A stretch of DNA of 64,000 nt. Source: Dactylosporangium fulvum (GTDB lineage: Bacteria; Actinomycetota; Actinomycetes; Mycobacteriales; Micromonosporaceae). The notes below the pieces were generated by a model. The model did no database searches. It was not told where the DNA came from and saw only the letters and a list, made by a program, of their open reading frames with translations. Shown here piece by piece: positions 8,249 through 16,176 of this stretch. The position numbers and the translations under genes were made by a program. The stretch is from the NCBI RefSeq assembly GCF_025137375.1, contig NZ_CP073720.1, forward strand, positions 1,264,501 through 1,328,500. The letters run 5' to 3'. Each line of letters starts with the position of its first letter. The stretch's first letter is position 1.

Positions 8249-9094
8249 TCAGTTGTGGTTGGTGCGGTTGTCTTTGTTGAGGAGTTCGCGGCGTTGGCGG
8301 GTGCGGTAGGAGTCGCCGGTGAGGGTGAGGACCTCGGCGTGGTGGACGAGTCGGTCGATCATGGCTGCGGCGACGACGTCGTCGGAGAAGGTCTCGCCCC
8401 AGCGTCCGAACGGCAGGTTCGAGGTGACCATGACGGAGCCTTGCTCGTAGCGGGATGCGATGAGTTGGAAGAACAGGTTCGCGGCGTCCTGGTCGAACGG
8501 GATGTAGCCGACTTCATCGATGATGATCAGTTTGTAGCGGCGGATCTTCTTCAGTTCGGCTTCGAGACGTCCGGCGTGGTGGGCCTCGGCGAGGCGGGTG
8601 ATCCAGTTGCTGGCGGTGTCGAACAGGACGGAGTGCCCGGCCTGGGTGGCTTTGACGCCGAGGGCGATGGCGAGGTGCGTTTTGCCGAGGCCGGGTGGTC
8701 CGAGCAGGATCACGTTCTCGGCTTTCGCGACGTAGGTGCTGGTGGCGAGGTGGGCGAGGACGTCGCGGCGCAGTGAGGGCAGGTGGTCGAGGTTGAAGTC
8801 CTCGAGGGTTTTCACGGTTGGGAAGTGCGCGGTGCGGATGCGCATGACGGTGCCTTTGGACTCGCGGTCGGCGACCTGGCGTTGCAGCAGCGCGGCCAGA
8901 TATTCTTCGTGGGACCAGTTCTCGTCCCGGGCCTGACCGGCGAGTTCTTCCCAGAACGCGCCGATGGTGGGGGTCTTCAGGACCCGGGTGAGGTAGGCGA
9001 TCATCGACGGCATCCCGTCCTTGATCCCGCCGCCGGGCCCGTTTCTGGGGCCGGTGGGCTGGGCTTGCTGGGATTTCGTCTTGGTGGTGGTCAT
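8249..9094 (-). CDS. istB: IS21 helper ATPase IstB
   Basis: A 281-residue AAA+ protein related to DnaC. Walker A is GPPGLGKTH (132-140) and Walker B LIIIDEVG (189-196); SNLPFGRWGETF is the family's sensor region. IstB is the target-selecting ATPase that works with IstA in IS21 transposition. Its start overlaps the istA stop by 4 bp, so translation is coupled. Full length, with no frameshift. Confidence 0.95.
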   Translation of the reverse strand: MTTTKTKSQQAQPTGPRNGPGGGIKDGMPSMIAYLTRVLKTPTIGAFWEELAGQARDENWSHEEYLAALLQRQVADRESKGTVMRIRTAHFPTVKTLEDFNLDHLPSLRRDVLAHLATSTYVAKAENVILLGPPGLGKTHLAIALGVKATQAGHSVLFDTASNWITRLAEAHHAGRLEAELKKIRRYKLIIIDEVGYIPFDQDAANLFFQLIASRYEQGSVMVTSNLPFGRWGETFSDDVVAAAMIDRLVHHAEVLTLTGDSYRTRQRRELLNKDNRTNHN

Positions 9095-10362
9095 TCGCTG
9101 CTCGCTCTCGTTGCTGTGCTGGTGGTTGGGTTGAAGTCGACGCCGAACAGGGCGTCGTAGTCGTGCAGGGCCCGCAGGGTGACCGGATGCCCGTCGCCGT
9201 GGTGGCGGGTGGCCGCGAGGCGTCGTTGGCGGTCTTCGGCGAGGGCGTGGCGCATCAGCTTCGCGGTCGCGGCGTGGCCCGGGTCGGTGATCACGCCGTG
9301 TTTGGCCCAGGACCGGTCGTGCCGGGCCACGACGGTGCCGTCGCAGGACACCGTCACCAGATGCGCCGTGGCGGTGACCTCGACGAACCGGCCGATGAAA
9401 CGCGGGTCGACGGAGTAGTCGACGGTGTCGACCCGCACGTAGTAGTCCCGGCCCAGCCGGATCCGTTGCTGCAAACCGACTTGCGGCCCGACCGGTGGCA
9501 GCGGCAGCATCGCCGGGCGGTCCGTTTCGAGGAGGTCCACGGGCCGGCCATGGATCGAGCGGACCGTGCGGGTGTTCGCCGTGCTCCCCAGCCAGTCACC
9601 GAGCTGGGTGTTGAAGTCGGTGGGTGAGGTGAACCGCCTGCCGGGCAGGAACGACGTCTCCAGATAGCCGTTGGCGCGTTCCACCATGCCCTTGTATTCC
9701 GGGTCGCGGGGCGGGGCCAACTGGATGCGGGTGGCGAGGGTCCCGGCGAACGCCGCCGCCGGGGCGCTGACCCTGCCGGTCCCGCCGATCGCGGACTCCC
9801 GATCCCAGACCAGGGTCCGGGTGACGCGCCCGATCCCGCAGATCAGCAGCCACATCCCGGACAGGATGTCCCCGGCCTGCCGGGTCGGGATCATCGTCGC
9901 GGTCATGAACCGGGAGAACCCGAGCGTCATCACCAGCACCGGCAACACCCGGTCCTGACCCGCAGCGACCGGGATCCGCGGCTGCGGGAACCACAGATCG
10001 CACTGCGTGATCTGCCCCGGCTCATAGACGACCCGGTCGACCGGGTCGATCCCCACGTACTCCGGCCGGATCTGCGCCAGCCGCTTCTTCAACGGCGACA
10101 ACGAATACGGCCAGCCGATCCGCTGCGCGATCACCGGAACCGGCATCCGCGGCCACTCACCCAGCAACACCCGGATCCGCGGCTCGAACGCATCCACCAC
10201 CGACCCACGCGCCGGCCGCTCATACCGCGGCGGCCGATCCGACGCCAACGCCGCCCGCACCGTGTTCCGAGCCACCCCCAACCGCCGGACGATCTCCTTG
10301 ATCGGCACCCCCTCCGCCCGGTGCAAACGACGGATCTCTGCCCAGTCCTCCACGCTCAACAC
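9091..10362 (-). CDS. istA: IS21 transposase IstA
   Basis: A 423-residue DDE transposase. An N-terminal helix-turn-helix (about 15-42, VPIKEIVRRLGVARNTV) binds the element ends; the catalytic acids are D122 (QCDLWF), D187 (LVWDRES) and E228 (YKGMVERANG), with a C-terminal beta-barrel region. Intact and full length. It lies just inside the right end of the element, transcribed towards istB. Confidence 0.95.
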   Translation of the reverse strand: MLSVEDWAEIRRLHRAEGVPIKEIVRRLGVARNTVRAALASDRPPRYERPARGSVVDAFEPRIRVLLGEWPRMPVPVIAQRIGWPYSLSPLKKRLAQIRPEYVGIDPVDRVVYEPGQITQCDLWFPQPRIPVAAGQDRVLPVLVMTLGFSRFMTATMIPTRQAGDILSGMWLLICGIGRVTRTLVWDRESAIGGTGRVSAPAAAFAGTLATRIQLAPPRDPEYKGMVERANGYLETSFLPGRRFTSPTDFNTQLGDWLGSTANTRTVRSIHGRPVDLLETDRPAMLPLPPVGPQVGLQQRIRLGRDYYVRVDTVDYSVDPRFIGRFVEVTATAHLVTVSCDGTVVARHDRSWAKHGVITDPGHAATAKLMRHALAEDRQRRLAATRHHGDGHPVTLRALHDYDALFGVDFNPTTSTATRASSE

Positions 10363-10436
10363 CCTCCAAGATCATCAGAACGGAGGGGTCAAAATTCAAA
10401 GATCCACCGGGGGTCAGTCTTCCGGAAGCTGCGACA

Positions 10437-11330
10437 CTTGGTGATTCTCCGTGGTCAGGGCAACGAAAATCGACCAAGGTCAAGTTGGCTGGAGGCTGCC
10501 GGCCAGCATCCGAGCCACGGAACGAAGCTCGAAATGCTGGGCGTCTGCCGTGTCGGTCACGACGCGGCTGGCCGATCTGCACTGCGGCGTCGAGCCGGCG
10601 CTGTTTGTGCAGGTAGCCGCCGCGTATGGCCGCCGATGCGGGACCGAATGGCACCACGGTTGGCGCAGCCGACGGACGCTGGTCGAGCTGGCCGGTTGCC
10701 AACTAGGCCGGTCGCCAGTCGTGCTGGCTGCTACCCGGGTTGGTTGGCGGCGCGGACCGGTCGCGAGCTGGGCTGGTTGTTGCCCGGGCTGGTCGCCAGT
10801 CGTGCTGGCTGCTACCGGGGTTGGTTGGCGGCGCGGACCGGTCGCGAGCTGGGCTGGTTGCTGCCCGGGCTGGTCGCCAGTCGTGCTGGCTGCTACCCGG
10901 GCTGGTCGCCGGGTCGGGCTGGTTGCCAACTGGTCGGCAGCGCGGACCGCTCGCCAGCTGGACCGGTCGCCAGTCGGGCTGCCCACCTTGTCGGGTCGGT
11001 CGCCAACCGGACCGGTCGCCAACCGGCTGGCCGCCAGGTTGGGTCGATCGCCAGTCAGGCTGGTTGCCAACCGGGCTGGTCGCCGGGTCGACCTGGTTGC
11101 CAACCGGGCTGGTCGCCAGTCGGGCTGCCCGCCTTGTCGGGCCGGTCGCCAACTGGGCCGTCCGCTCGTCGGGCTGGCCGCCGGCCGGGGTCAGCCGGCC
11201 CAGCGGATGGGGTCGGTGGTCGCGGCTCACTTTGGACTTGGTGTGGTCGACCTGTCGTTGACCTTGGTGGATTGCCGTGGTCTGGGCCACGCAAATCGAC
11301 CAAGGTCAAGTTGATTGGAGGCTGTTCGCC
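10437..11330. repeat. Non-coding region: rest of copy 1 hairpin plus repeat unit copy 2
   Basis: Bases 10442-10500 complete copy 1 (GACCAAGGTCAAGTTGGCTG). From about 10545 a second copy starts with the same head (GGCGTCGAGCC, TTTGTGCAGGT, GCAGCCGACGGA), then a longer array of GGTCGCCA/GGGCTGG words (10680-11200) and the tail. It ends in a hairpin in which TTGACCTTGGT and ACCAAGGTCAA are 11-bp perfect arms around a second stem using CCGTGG and CCACG. No gene is supported in these 900 bp; the long open frames follow the repeat period. Confidence 0.75.
10721..10910. repeat. 81-bp tandem repeat, about 2.3 copies
   Basis: Copies start with GTGCTGGCTGCTACC at 10721, 10802 and 10883, an exact 81-bp period, and are nearly identical within the array of repeat unit copy 2. 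Because 81 is a multiple of three, all frames stay open, which explains the long spurious ORFs here. Confidence 0.85.
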
Positions 11331-11343
11331 GCCAGAGGACACC

Positions 11344-11379
11344 AAAACGCCCCGGTCGTCCAATGGACCGGGGCGTTTT
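11344..11379 (-). terminator. Rho-independent terminator downstream of whiB1
   Basis: AAAACGCCCCGGTC (11344-11357) and GACCGGGGCGTTTT (11366-11379) form a perfect 14-bp stem with an 8-nt loop, 16 bp past the whiB1 stop. It has U-tracts in both directions and also seals off the repeat region. Confidence 0.9.
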
Positions 11380-11394
11380 CGTCTTGGAAGGGGT

Positions 11395-11652
11395 CTAAGC
11401 GGAGTGAGCGCGGACCCGGAGGCCGCCGCGACGCTTCATCAGGCGCCGCTCGTCCTCGCTCATTCCGCCCCAGACGCCTGCATCCTGACCTGAGTCGAGC
11501 GCCCACTGCAGGCACTCGCTGGTCACGGAGCAGCGCTGGCAGACTGCCTTCGCCTGCTCAACCTGCAGCAACGCGGGGCCGGAGGTCCCAATGGGGAAGA
11601 ACAGCTCCGGGTCCTCGTCGCGGCAGAGGGCATGGTGGCGCCAGTCCGACAT
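11395..11652 (-). CDS. whiB1: WhiB-family iron-sulfur regulator WhiB1
   Basis: An 85-residue protein closely resembling mycobacterial WhiB1 (84 aa) along its whole length. The [4Fe-4S] ligands are C10, C38, C41 and C47, followed by the turn GVWGGMSEDERR and a basic DNA-binding tail. WhiB1 is a nitric-oxide-sensing regulator that binds the housekeeping sigma factor. Two CRP-like sites lie upstream at 11786 and 11846. A terminator follows. Confidence 0.95.
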   Translation of the reverse strand: MSDWRHHALCRDEDPELFFPIGTSGPALLQVEQAKAVCQRCSVTSECLQWALDSGQDAGVWGGMSEDERRLMKRRGGLRVRAHSA

Positions 11653-11785
11653 GGCGGCAACACTCCTTGGTTTTCGCGGATCGTTGTTGGTGATTCCCCT
11701 ATATGCATCTCGTGTGACGGTTCGGCTAGGCGGAGCCTGAAGATCCGTAACACGTGTGCGGGCAACGCTCAGTGGTCGTTTCGCT

Positions 11786-11801
11786 TGTGAATGCTTTCAC
11801 G
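11786..11801 (-). promoter_or_regulatory. CRP-like site upstream of whiB1
   Basis: TGTGA-ATGCTT-TCACG matches the CRP consensus TGTGA-N6-TCACA at 9 of 10 fixed positions. It is 134 bp upstream of the whiB1 start. In mycobacteria whiB1 is under cAMP-CRP control, which makes the match meaningful. Confidence 0.6.
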
Positions 11802-11845
11802 AACTACCGCGATGTCAAGGGGTCCAAACCAAAAAAATCCAAGTC

Positions 11846-11861
11846 GGTGAGCAAGCTCACG
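11846..11861 (-). promoter_or_regulatory. Second CRP-like site upstream of whiB1
   Basis: GGTGA-GCAAGC-TCACG contains the perfect palindrome GTGAGC-AA-GCTCAC and lies 60 bp from the first CRP-like site. The rest of the 379-bp gap (11653-12031) holds no gene I can support. Confidence 0.5.
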
Positions 11862-12031
11862 CGCCGTTTGTCCGATTTTATGGTAGCTGGTGACCCTGGA
11901 TCGCAACAGTCAGTGACCAATGTAGTACGTGTTGGTCAACGATCGAAGGGCTTTCGGAGATGCGGTCGCGGTGTCTCTGTCGCGACTCTCTGCAACGTTC
12001 TCCCCCTTCAGTGGTGAACTCCGGGGGTGAC

Positions 12032-12970
12032 TCAACACACTACGCGTAATGCCCCCGGCACGGACGCGAAATCCAGCTTGTCGCACTCCCCGAGGTACTC
12101 TCCGTCAACCTGGAAAGCGATCGGTTTGGCGGCGGTCAGCGTGAAGCCGGACAGATCATGCATCCGCACGACCTGCTTTCCCTTCGGTTCATGGCGGTTC
12201 GACAGGATCTGCGTCACCGTGCGCACGGTGCTCGCGACCTGCAGCTCCCGAAGGCCCAGCACATCGAGCCCCGTGTCGAACGAGGCCCGCGGATTCGGAT
12301 CCACCGGCCGCTCGCCGATGTAGGTCCACGGTGCGGTGTTCTGCACCAGCATCCACGTTAGCCCGGACTGTGCTGGTTCGCCCGGAAGCTCGAGCGTGAG
12401 CAGCGGCACCCTGCGGTTCGTCGCGGCGAACTGCGCCGTCGTGGCGCGGAAGTACAGCCACGGCGTGGACGTCGAGCCCTTGTGACGGGCCTGGTCCACA
12501 CGCCGTACCACTTCCGCGTCGATCCCCATGCCCGCGCAGAACGTGAAGTAGCGGTCGTCCGCCCGGCCGAGTCCGATGATCCTTTCGCGCCGGTCGCGCA
12601 ACGCCTCCAGGATCGCGCCGGTGCCTTCCGCCCAGTCGCTCGGCAGCCCCAGGGCACGGGCGAAGACGTTGGTCGAACCGCCGGGCACGACGGCGAGGGC
12701 CGGACGCTCCTGGGCCCGGTCCGGAGCCGGCCCCGAGTCGAAGGTCATGAGGCCGTTGACGGCCTCGTTGACCGTACCGTCGCCGCCGAGTGTGACGACC
12801 AGGTCCAGACCCTCGCGGGCTGCTTCCCGCGCGAGGTCGGCGGCGTGGCCCCGCCGCTGTGTGTAGGCGACGTCGAGGTTGACCTGACTCCGCAGGGCCC
12901 GCACGAGGATGTCCCGGCCGCGTTCGGTGGTGGTCGTCGCATTGGGGTTGACCACCAAGAGCGCTCGCAT
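12032..12970 (-). CDS. Diacylglycerol kinase-family lipid kinase
   Basis: A 312-residue DAGK-catalytic protein. It begins RALLVVNPNATT, has the nucleotide-binding GGDGTVNEAVNGL (about 66-78) and PGGSTNVFARALGLP, and ends in the usual beta-rich C-terminal domain (AFQVDGEYLGE). It would phosphorylate a lipid such as diacylglycerol or sphingosine at the membrane. ATG 12970 was chosen because the family starts at this motif; the open frame continues upstream only as GC-rich shadow. It is divergent from the membrane protein at 13085. Confidence 0.88.
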   Translation of the reverse strand: MRALLVVNPNATTTTERGRDILVRALRSQVNLDVAYTQRRGHAADLAREAAREGLDLVVTLGGDGTVNEAVNGLMTFDSGPAPDRAQERPALAVVPGGSTNVFARALGLPSDWAEGTGAILEALRDRRERIIGLGRADDRYFTFCAGMGIDAEVVRRVDQARHKGSTSTPWLYFRATTAQFAATNRRVPLLTLELPGEPAQSGLTWMLVQNTAPWTYIGERPVDPNPRASFDTGLDVLGLRELQVASTVRTVTQILSNRHEPKGKQVVRMHDLSGFTLTAAKPIAFQVDGEYLGECDKLDFASVPGALRVVC

Positions 12971-13084
12971 GGGCGGCACTGTACCCGCTCGGGGGCGCGA
13001 TAAGGTTGCTCTGCGCACAACGCGTGACACGGACTTCCACCAGGAAGGACGTGCACTCAGGGCCAGCCGCGGAGCGGAGGAAGC

Positions 13085-13495
13085 GTGGGCGGAAACGCCG
13101 CCGGGACTGACACGGTGCCCGATCGGGCTCCGGCCACCCTCCGTTGGGCCGTCCGGCTGCTGCTCCTTGAGGGCGCCGGGCTCGCCGTGCTCACGCTGGT
13201 GCTGCTCTACCAGGACTTCACCGCCGAATACACGGCGATCGAGATGGCGCTCTCGTTCACCGGCTACCTTGCGCTGATGGCCGCGGCGTTCATCGGCATC
13301 GGTGTCGCGCTGCACCGCCGCCGGCGCTGGGCGCGCGGGCCGGGGATCGTCGCGCAGATGCTCCAGATGCCGATCGGCTGGACGATGCTGACGGGCGGCC
13401 AGCCGCTGATCGGCGCCCCGCTGTTCCTGCTGGGGGTCGTCGGCGCGGTCCTGCTGTTCGCCCCCTCGACCCGGATCGCGCTCGGCGTCCGCTGA
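13085..13495 (+). CDS. Four-helix integral membrane protein
   Basis: A 136-residue protein with about four transmembrane segments (residues 20-42, 50-75, 85-105 and 110-130) joined by short loops, including the basic stretch HRRRRWARG. GTG 13085 follows GGAGGAAGC. Small membrane proteins of this sort lie near whiB1 in other actinobacteria, so this is probably conserved synteny; function unknown. Confidence 0.8.
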   Translation: MGGNAAGTDTVPDRAPATLRWAVRLLLLEGAGLAVLTLVLLYQDFTAEYTAIEMALSFTGYLALMAAAFIGIGVALHRRRRWARGPGIVAQMLQMPIGWTMLTGGQPLIGAPLFLLGVVGAVLLFAPSTRIALGVR

Positions 13496-13547
13496 TCCGC
13501 CGGTTGCGGCAACCACGGACACTCTGCGTGTTCTACGCTCGAAGGTC

Positions 13548-14270
13548 GTGACGGTCGCTCCCGCCTACCAGGTCCTCGCCGACCGCATCCGGGTCGAGAT
13601 CATGTCCGGTCAGCTGCGTCCCGGCGAGCGCCTGCCGACCGAGCCGCAGCTGTGCGAGCAGTCCGGCCTGAGCCGCTCCACGGTCCGGGAGGCGCTGCGC
13701 CTGCTCAGCAGCCAGCACCTGATCGTCACCACGCGCGGGGTCAACGGCGGCAGCTTCGTCGCCGCGCCGGACGCACACATCCTCGGCGAGTCGCTGTCCG
13801 ACGGGGTCGGGCTGCTGCTCGCCAACGGCGTGGTCAAGGGCGACGACTTCCTCGAGGTGCGCCGGATGCTGGAGGTTCCGGCCGCCGGCCTGGCCGCCGT
13901 CCGCCGCGAGCCGCGCCACCTGGCGGAGCTGGAGCGGGCCATGTTCGACCCGGACCGCGACGACCTCGACCGCCGGATCACGGCGCACGCCGAGTTTCAC
14001 CTGGCGGTGGCGGCCGCCTCCGGCAACACGCTGCTGAGCCTGGTCGTGCGCCCGCTCTACACCGTCGTCGACCCGCAGGCGGTGGACCGGGTCGCACCGC
14101 TGTCGATGTGGCGCGAGATCGACCAGGACCACCGCGAACTGCTGGCGGCCATCCGGGCCGGCGACGTCGAGAGGGCCATGGCCGCCGCCAGGGTGCACAT
14201 CGATCATGTACGGCCCGATCTCCCGCCCGAGCACACCAACTTCCCGGTCCTGGGGGTGGCGCAGCTGTAA
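13548..14270 (+). CDS. GntR-family (FadR-type) transcriptional regulator
   Basis: A 240-residue regulator. The N-terminal winged helix (about 5-75) includes LRPGERLPTEPQLCEQSGLS and STVREALRLLSSQ; an all-helical FCD domain follows with the metal-site pattern EVRRMLE, ...H-AEFH and DHRELLAAIRAGD. FadR-type members sense carboxylic or sugar acids; the ligand is not apparent. GTG 13548 has a candidate -10 (TACGCT, 13534-13539) 8 bp upstream, suggesting leaderless mRNA. No adjacent catabolic operon; the next gene is on the other strand. Confidence 0.9.
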   Translation: MTVAPAYQVLADRIRVEIMSGQLRPGERLPTEPQLCEQSGLSRSTVREALRLLSSQHLIVTTRGVNGGSFVAAPDAHILGESLSDGVGLLLANGVVKGDDFLEVRRMLEVPAAGLAAVRREPRHLAELERAMFDPDRDDLDRRITAHAEFHLAVAAASGNTLLSLVVRPLYTVVDPQAVDRVAPLSMWREIDQDHRELLAAIRAGDVERAMAAARVHIDHVRPDLPPEHTNFPVLGVAQL

Positions 14271-14278
14271 GGGCGGCG

Positions 14279-14707
14279 TCAGGCGGGACGGCGTTTCGTC
14301 AGACGGATGCTCGCCTGGTGGCCGTCAACCGTGGCCGACACCTCGTCGGCCAGGGCGCTCAGCACCTGCCAGGCGAACGACTCGCCGCCCGGCAGCCGCT
14401 CGTCCGGCGAGCCGAGCGGCACCGTCGTCTCCACGGCCAGGGCGTCGGTCGTGACCGTGAAGCGGCAGGAAAGTTCGACGGTGTCACCCAGTTGGGGGGT
14501 CTCGCTGGCCACGGCGAGGAGCATCGCGCACGCCTCGTCGACCGCGATCCGCAGGTCCTCGATCTCGTCGAGCGTGAACTGGAGCCGCGCCGCCAGGCCC
14601 GCCGTCGCGGTGCGCAGCACGCCGAGGTAGGCCGGCGATGCCGGAACGGCCAGCAGGACGACGTCGTCGCCGTCGGCACCCGATCTCTTCGATACGACCT
14701 GTGTCAC
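14279..14707 (-). CDS. RsbW-like anti-sigma ATPase
   Basis: A 142-residue HATPase_c_2 protein of the anti-sigma/serine kinase class. DEIEDLRIAVDEACAMLL is the N-box helix with E/D-x3-N-like residues, and SFAWQVLSALADEV is the C-terminal ATP-binding part, although the usual Gly-rich lid is short. Such proteins hold a stress sigma factor inactive until an anti-anti-sigma protein binds. No sigma or anti-anti-sigma partner is adjacent; the sigma factor at 52892 is distant and only a speculative partner. GTG start, 25 bp before the GNAT gene stop. Confidence 0.8.
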   Translation of the reverse strand: MTQVVSKRSGADGDDVVLLAVPASPAYLGVLRTATAGLAARLQFTLDEIEDLRIAVDEACAMLLAVASETPQLGDTVELSCRFTVTTDALAVETTVPLGSPDERLPGGESFAWQVLSALADEVSATVDGHQASIRLTKRRPA

Positions 14708-14732
14708 GCGATGAACCCCCTCGCGTGCGACT

Positions 14733-15218
14733 CTACGACGTCACCGCACTCGACGACGCGGCGAGTGCGGCCAGCGGCGCACCCGACAGCCGGTACGGCA
14801 GCCAGTCGGACTTGTGCCCCGCGCCGAGTGCCTCGTAGAACCGGCGCGCCGGGTTCCAGTCCAGCACCGCCCACTCCAGCCGCGGATAGCCGCGCTCGAC
14901 GCAGATCCGGGCGAGTTCGGCCACCAGCGCCTTGCCGGCCCCGGTGCCGCGCGCGGACTCCTGGACGTACAGATCCTCGAGGTAGATCCCGTGGACGCCC
15001 TCCCAGGTGGAGAACGTCAGGAACCACAGCGCCATGCCGATCGGCCGGCCGTCGTCGACGGCGACGTGGCAGTACACCCGCGGATCGGGGCCGAACAGCG
15101 CCGTCGTCAGCTGCTCGGCGGTCAGGTGGCACTCGTCGGGGGCGCGCTCGAAGACCGCAAGCTCATGCACCATCGCCACGATGGCGGGAACGTCATCCGG
15201 GACAGCCGGACGGATCAC
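14733..15218 (-). CDS. GNAT acetyltransferase, diamine N-acetyltransferase-like
   Basis: A 161-residue GNAT fold protein. IRPAVPDDVPAIVAMVHELA starts the fold, LEDLYVQESARGTGAGKAL is the acetyl-CoA-binding motif A, and LEWAVLDWNPARRFYEALGA is motif B. It resembles spermidine/spermine or thialysine acetyltransferases (SAT family). GTG 15218 was chosen over an in-frame ATG at 15248 because GGAGG sits 7 nt before it. It is in the same direction as the anti-sigma gene and may be co-transcribed. Confidence 0.85.
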   Translation of the reverse strand: MIRPAVPDDVPAIVAMVHELAVFERAPDECHLTAEQLTTALFGPDPRVYCHVAVDDGRPIGMALWFLTFSTWEGVHGIYLEDLYVQESARGTGAGKALVAELARICVERGYPRLEWAVLDWNPARRFYEALGAGHKSDWLPYRLSGAPLAALAASSSAVTS

Positions 15219-15240
15219 CGGTACCTCCAGACAAAGAAGG

Positions 15241-15272
15241 CCCCCCATCCCGCACGGAGGCGGAATGGGGGG
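15241..15272 (-). terminator. Terminator downstream of sodN
   Basis: CCCCCCATCCCGC (15241-15253) pairs with GCGGAATGGGGGG (15260-15272), 12 of 13 positions, with a 6-nt loop. It lies 16 bp after the sodN stop and upstream of the GNAT gene. Confidence 0.75.
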
Positions 15273-15287
15273 AACAAACGCGACGGC

Positions 15288-15692
15288 TCAGGCCTGCTTG
15301 GTCTCCCAGAAGATCTTTGCGATCTCATCGATCTTCGCGAGCAGCTGCTCGGCGACCGCCGGGTCGGCGGAGCCCTTCGCACCGGAGGCGCCCGCGAGCT
15401 TCGTGGCCTCGTTGAAGAGGGTGTGCAGCTGCGGATACTTCTCGAAGTGCGGGGGCTTGAAGTAGTCGGTCCACAGCACCCACAGGTGGTGCTTGACCAG
15501 TTCGGCGCGCTGTTCCTTGATGATGAGCGCCCGGGTGCGGAACTCGGGATCGCTGTTGGCCTGGTACTTGTCGGAGATTGCCTTGACGGACTCGGCCTCG
15601 ATTCGGGCCTGGGCCGGGTCGTAAACACCACACGGCAGGTCGCAGTGGGCGCTCACCACGGTGCGCGGAGTGAAAAGCCGCGACAGTCGCAT
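15288..15692 (-). CDS. sodN: Nickel superoxide dismutase
   Basis: A 134-residue Ni-SOD precursor. The mature enzyme should start at His16 in the nickel hook HCDLPCGVYDPAQAR, where His1, Cys2 and Cys6 of the processed protein bind nickel; the first 15 residues are a propeptide. The rest is the four-helix bundle seen in Streptomyces SodN. It disproportionates superoxide in the cytoplasm. The divergent sodX gene, 69 bp away, encodes the probable processing peptidase. Confidence 0.96.
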   Translation of the reverse strand: MRLSRLFTPRTVVSAHCDLPCGVYDPAQARIEAESVKAISDKYQANSDPEFRTRALIIKEQRAELVKHHLWVLWTDYFKPPHFEKYPQLHTLFNEATKLAGASGAKGSADPAVAEQLLAKIDEIAKIFWETKQA

Positions 15693-15761
15693 CGAACCCT
15701 CCTGGGTAATTTGCGATGATCCTCGTTCCTGACCCTACTCCTCTCCATCTCCAGGGAATTC

Positions 15762-16076
15762 ATGCGCCTGCCGTGGTTTGCAGCACTTGTCTCCGGGCCC
15801 TCGATGGTGCCGACGTTGCGCGCCGGTGACCGGGTCATGGTGCTGCGCACGACGAAGGCCAGGCCGGGTGATCTCGTCGTGGCGACGTTCCGGGCCCGCC
15901 CCGGCCTGTTGGTGGTGAAGCGGGTGATACGCAGGGACGGCGACGGGTGGTGGATCGAGGGAGATAACCCCTTCGGTGGTGATGATTCCCGGACGTACGG
16001 TCGGGCCGACCTCGTCGGTCGTGTGACATTTCGCTGGTGGCCACGACCGGTGTGCTTCCGGCGGACGCGGGCGTAA
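15762..16076 (+). CDS. sodX: Ni-SOD maturation peptidase SodX
   Basis: A 104-residue S26-type signal peptidase-like protein. SGPSMVPTLRAGD carries the catalytic Ser and LVVKRVIRRDGDG the catalytic Lys; GDNPFGGDDSRTYG is the third conserved box. It lacks a long transmembrane anchor and is known to be encoded next to sodN, where it removes the SodN propeptide to expose the nickel-binding His. The promoter region of 69 bp is shared with sodN. Confidence 0.93.
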   Translation: MRLPWFAALVSGPSMVPTLRAGDRVMVLRTTKARPGDLVVATFRARPGLLVVKRVIRRDGDGWWIEGDNPFGGDDSRTYGRADLVGRVTFRWWPRPVCFRRTRA

Positions 16077-16176
16077 AGTGATGCGGATACGGGAGACCCC
16101 CGCCGCGTTCTTTGTCGCGCTTTCTACCCGCGCCGCGCGTCCTTCCTGCAACATCAGCCGTGGCAAAGGAGCCCCC

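Larger units (their letters stand above)
8185..10436 (-). mobile_element. IS21-family insertion sequence, 2252 bp
   Basis: The element carries istA and istB on the minus strand. Its ends are TGTCGCC at 8185 and GCGACA at 10431-10436, giving a short TGTCGC terminal inverted repeat, and it is flanked by the 5-bp duplication CTTGG (8180-8184 and 10437-10441). Inside each end are repeats of (A)AATTTTGACCCC: two at the left (about 8199-8212 and 8224-8238) and at least one inverted at the right (10385-10396), as IS21 elements have. Joining the flanks over one CTTGG recreates a sequence matching the uninterrupted repeat copy at 11255-11315. Both genes look intact, so the element may be active. Confidence 0.92.

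Noticed and set aside
10680..11210. Possible CRISPR array
   Set aside because: The repeats are contiguous or degenerate, with no constant 28-37-bp repeat separated by unique spacers and no cas gene nearby.
10321..11493. 390-codon frame with repeated Trp/Leu/Gly/Arg peptide
   Set aside because: It follows an 81-bp DNA repeat that keeps every frame open; it has no ribosome site and begins inside the insertion sequence.
12001..12031. CCCCC...GGGGG pairing after the diacylglycerol kinase-like gene
   Set aside because: Only five pairs with a long unpaired middle and no T-run; not enough to call a terminator.
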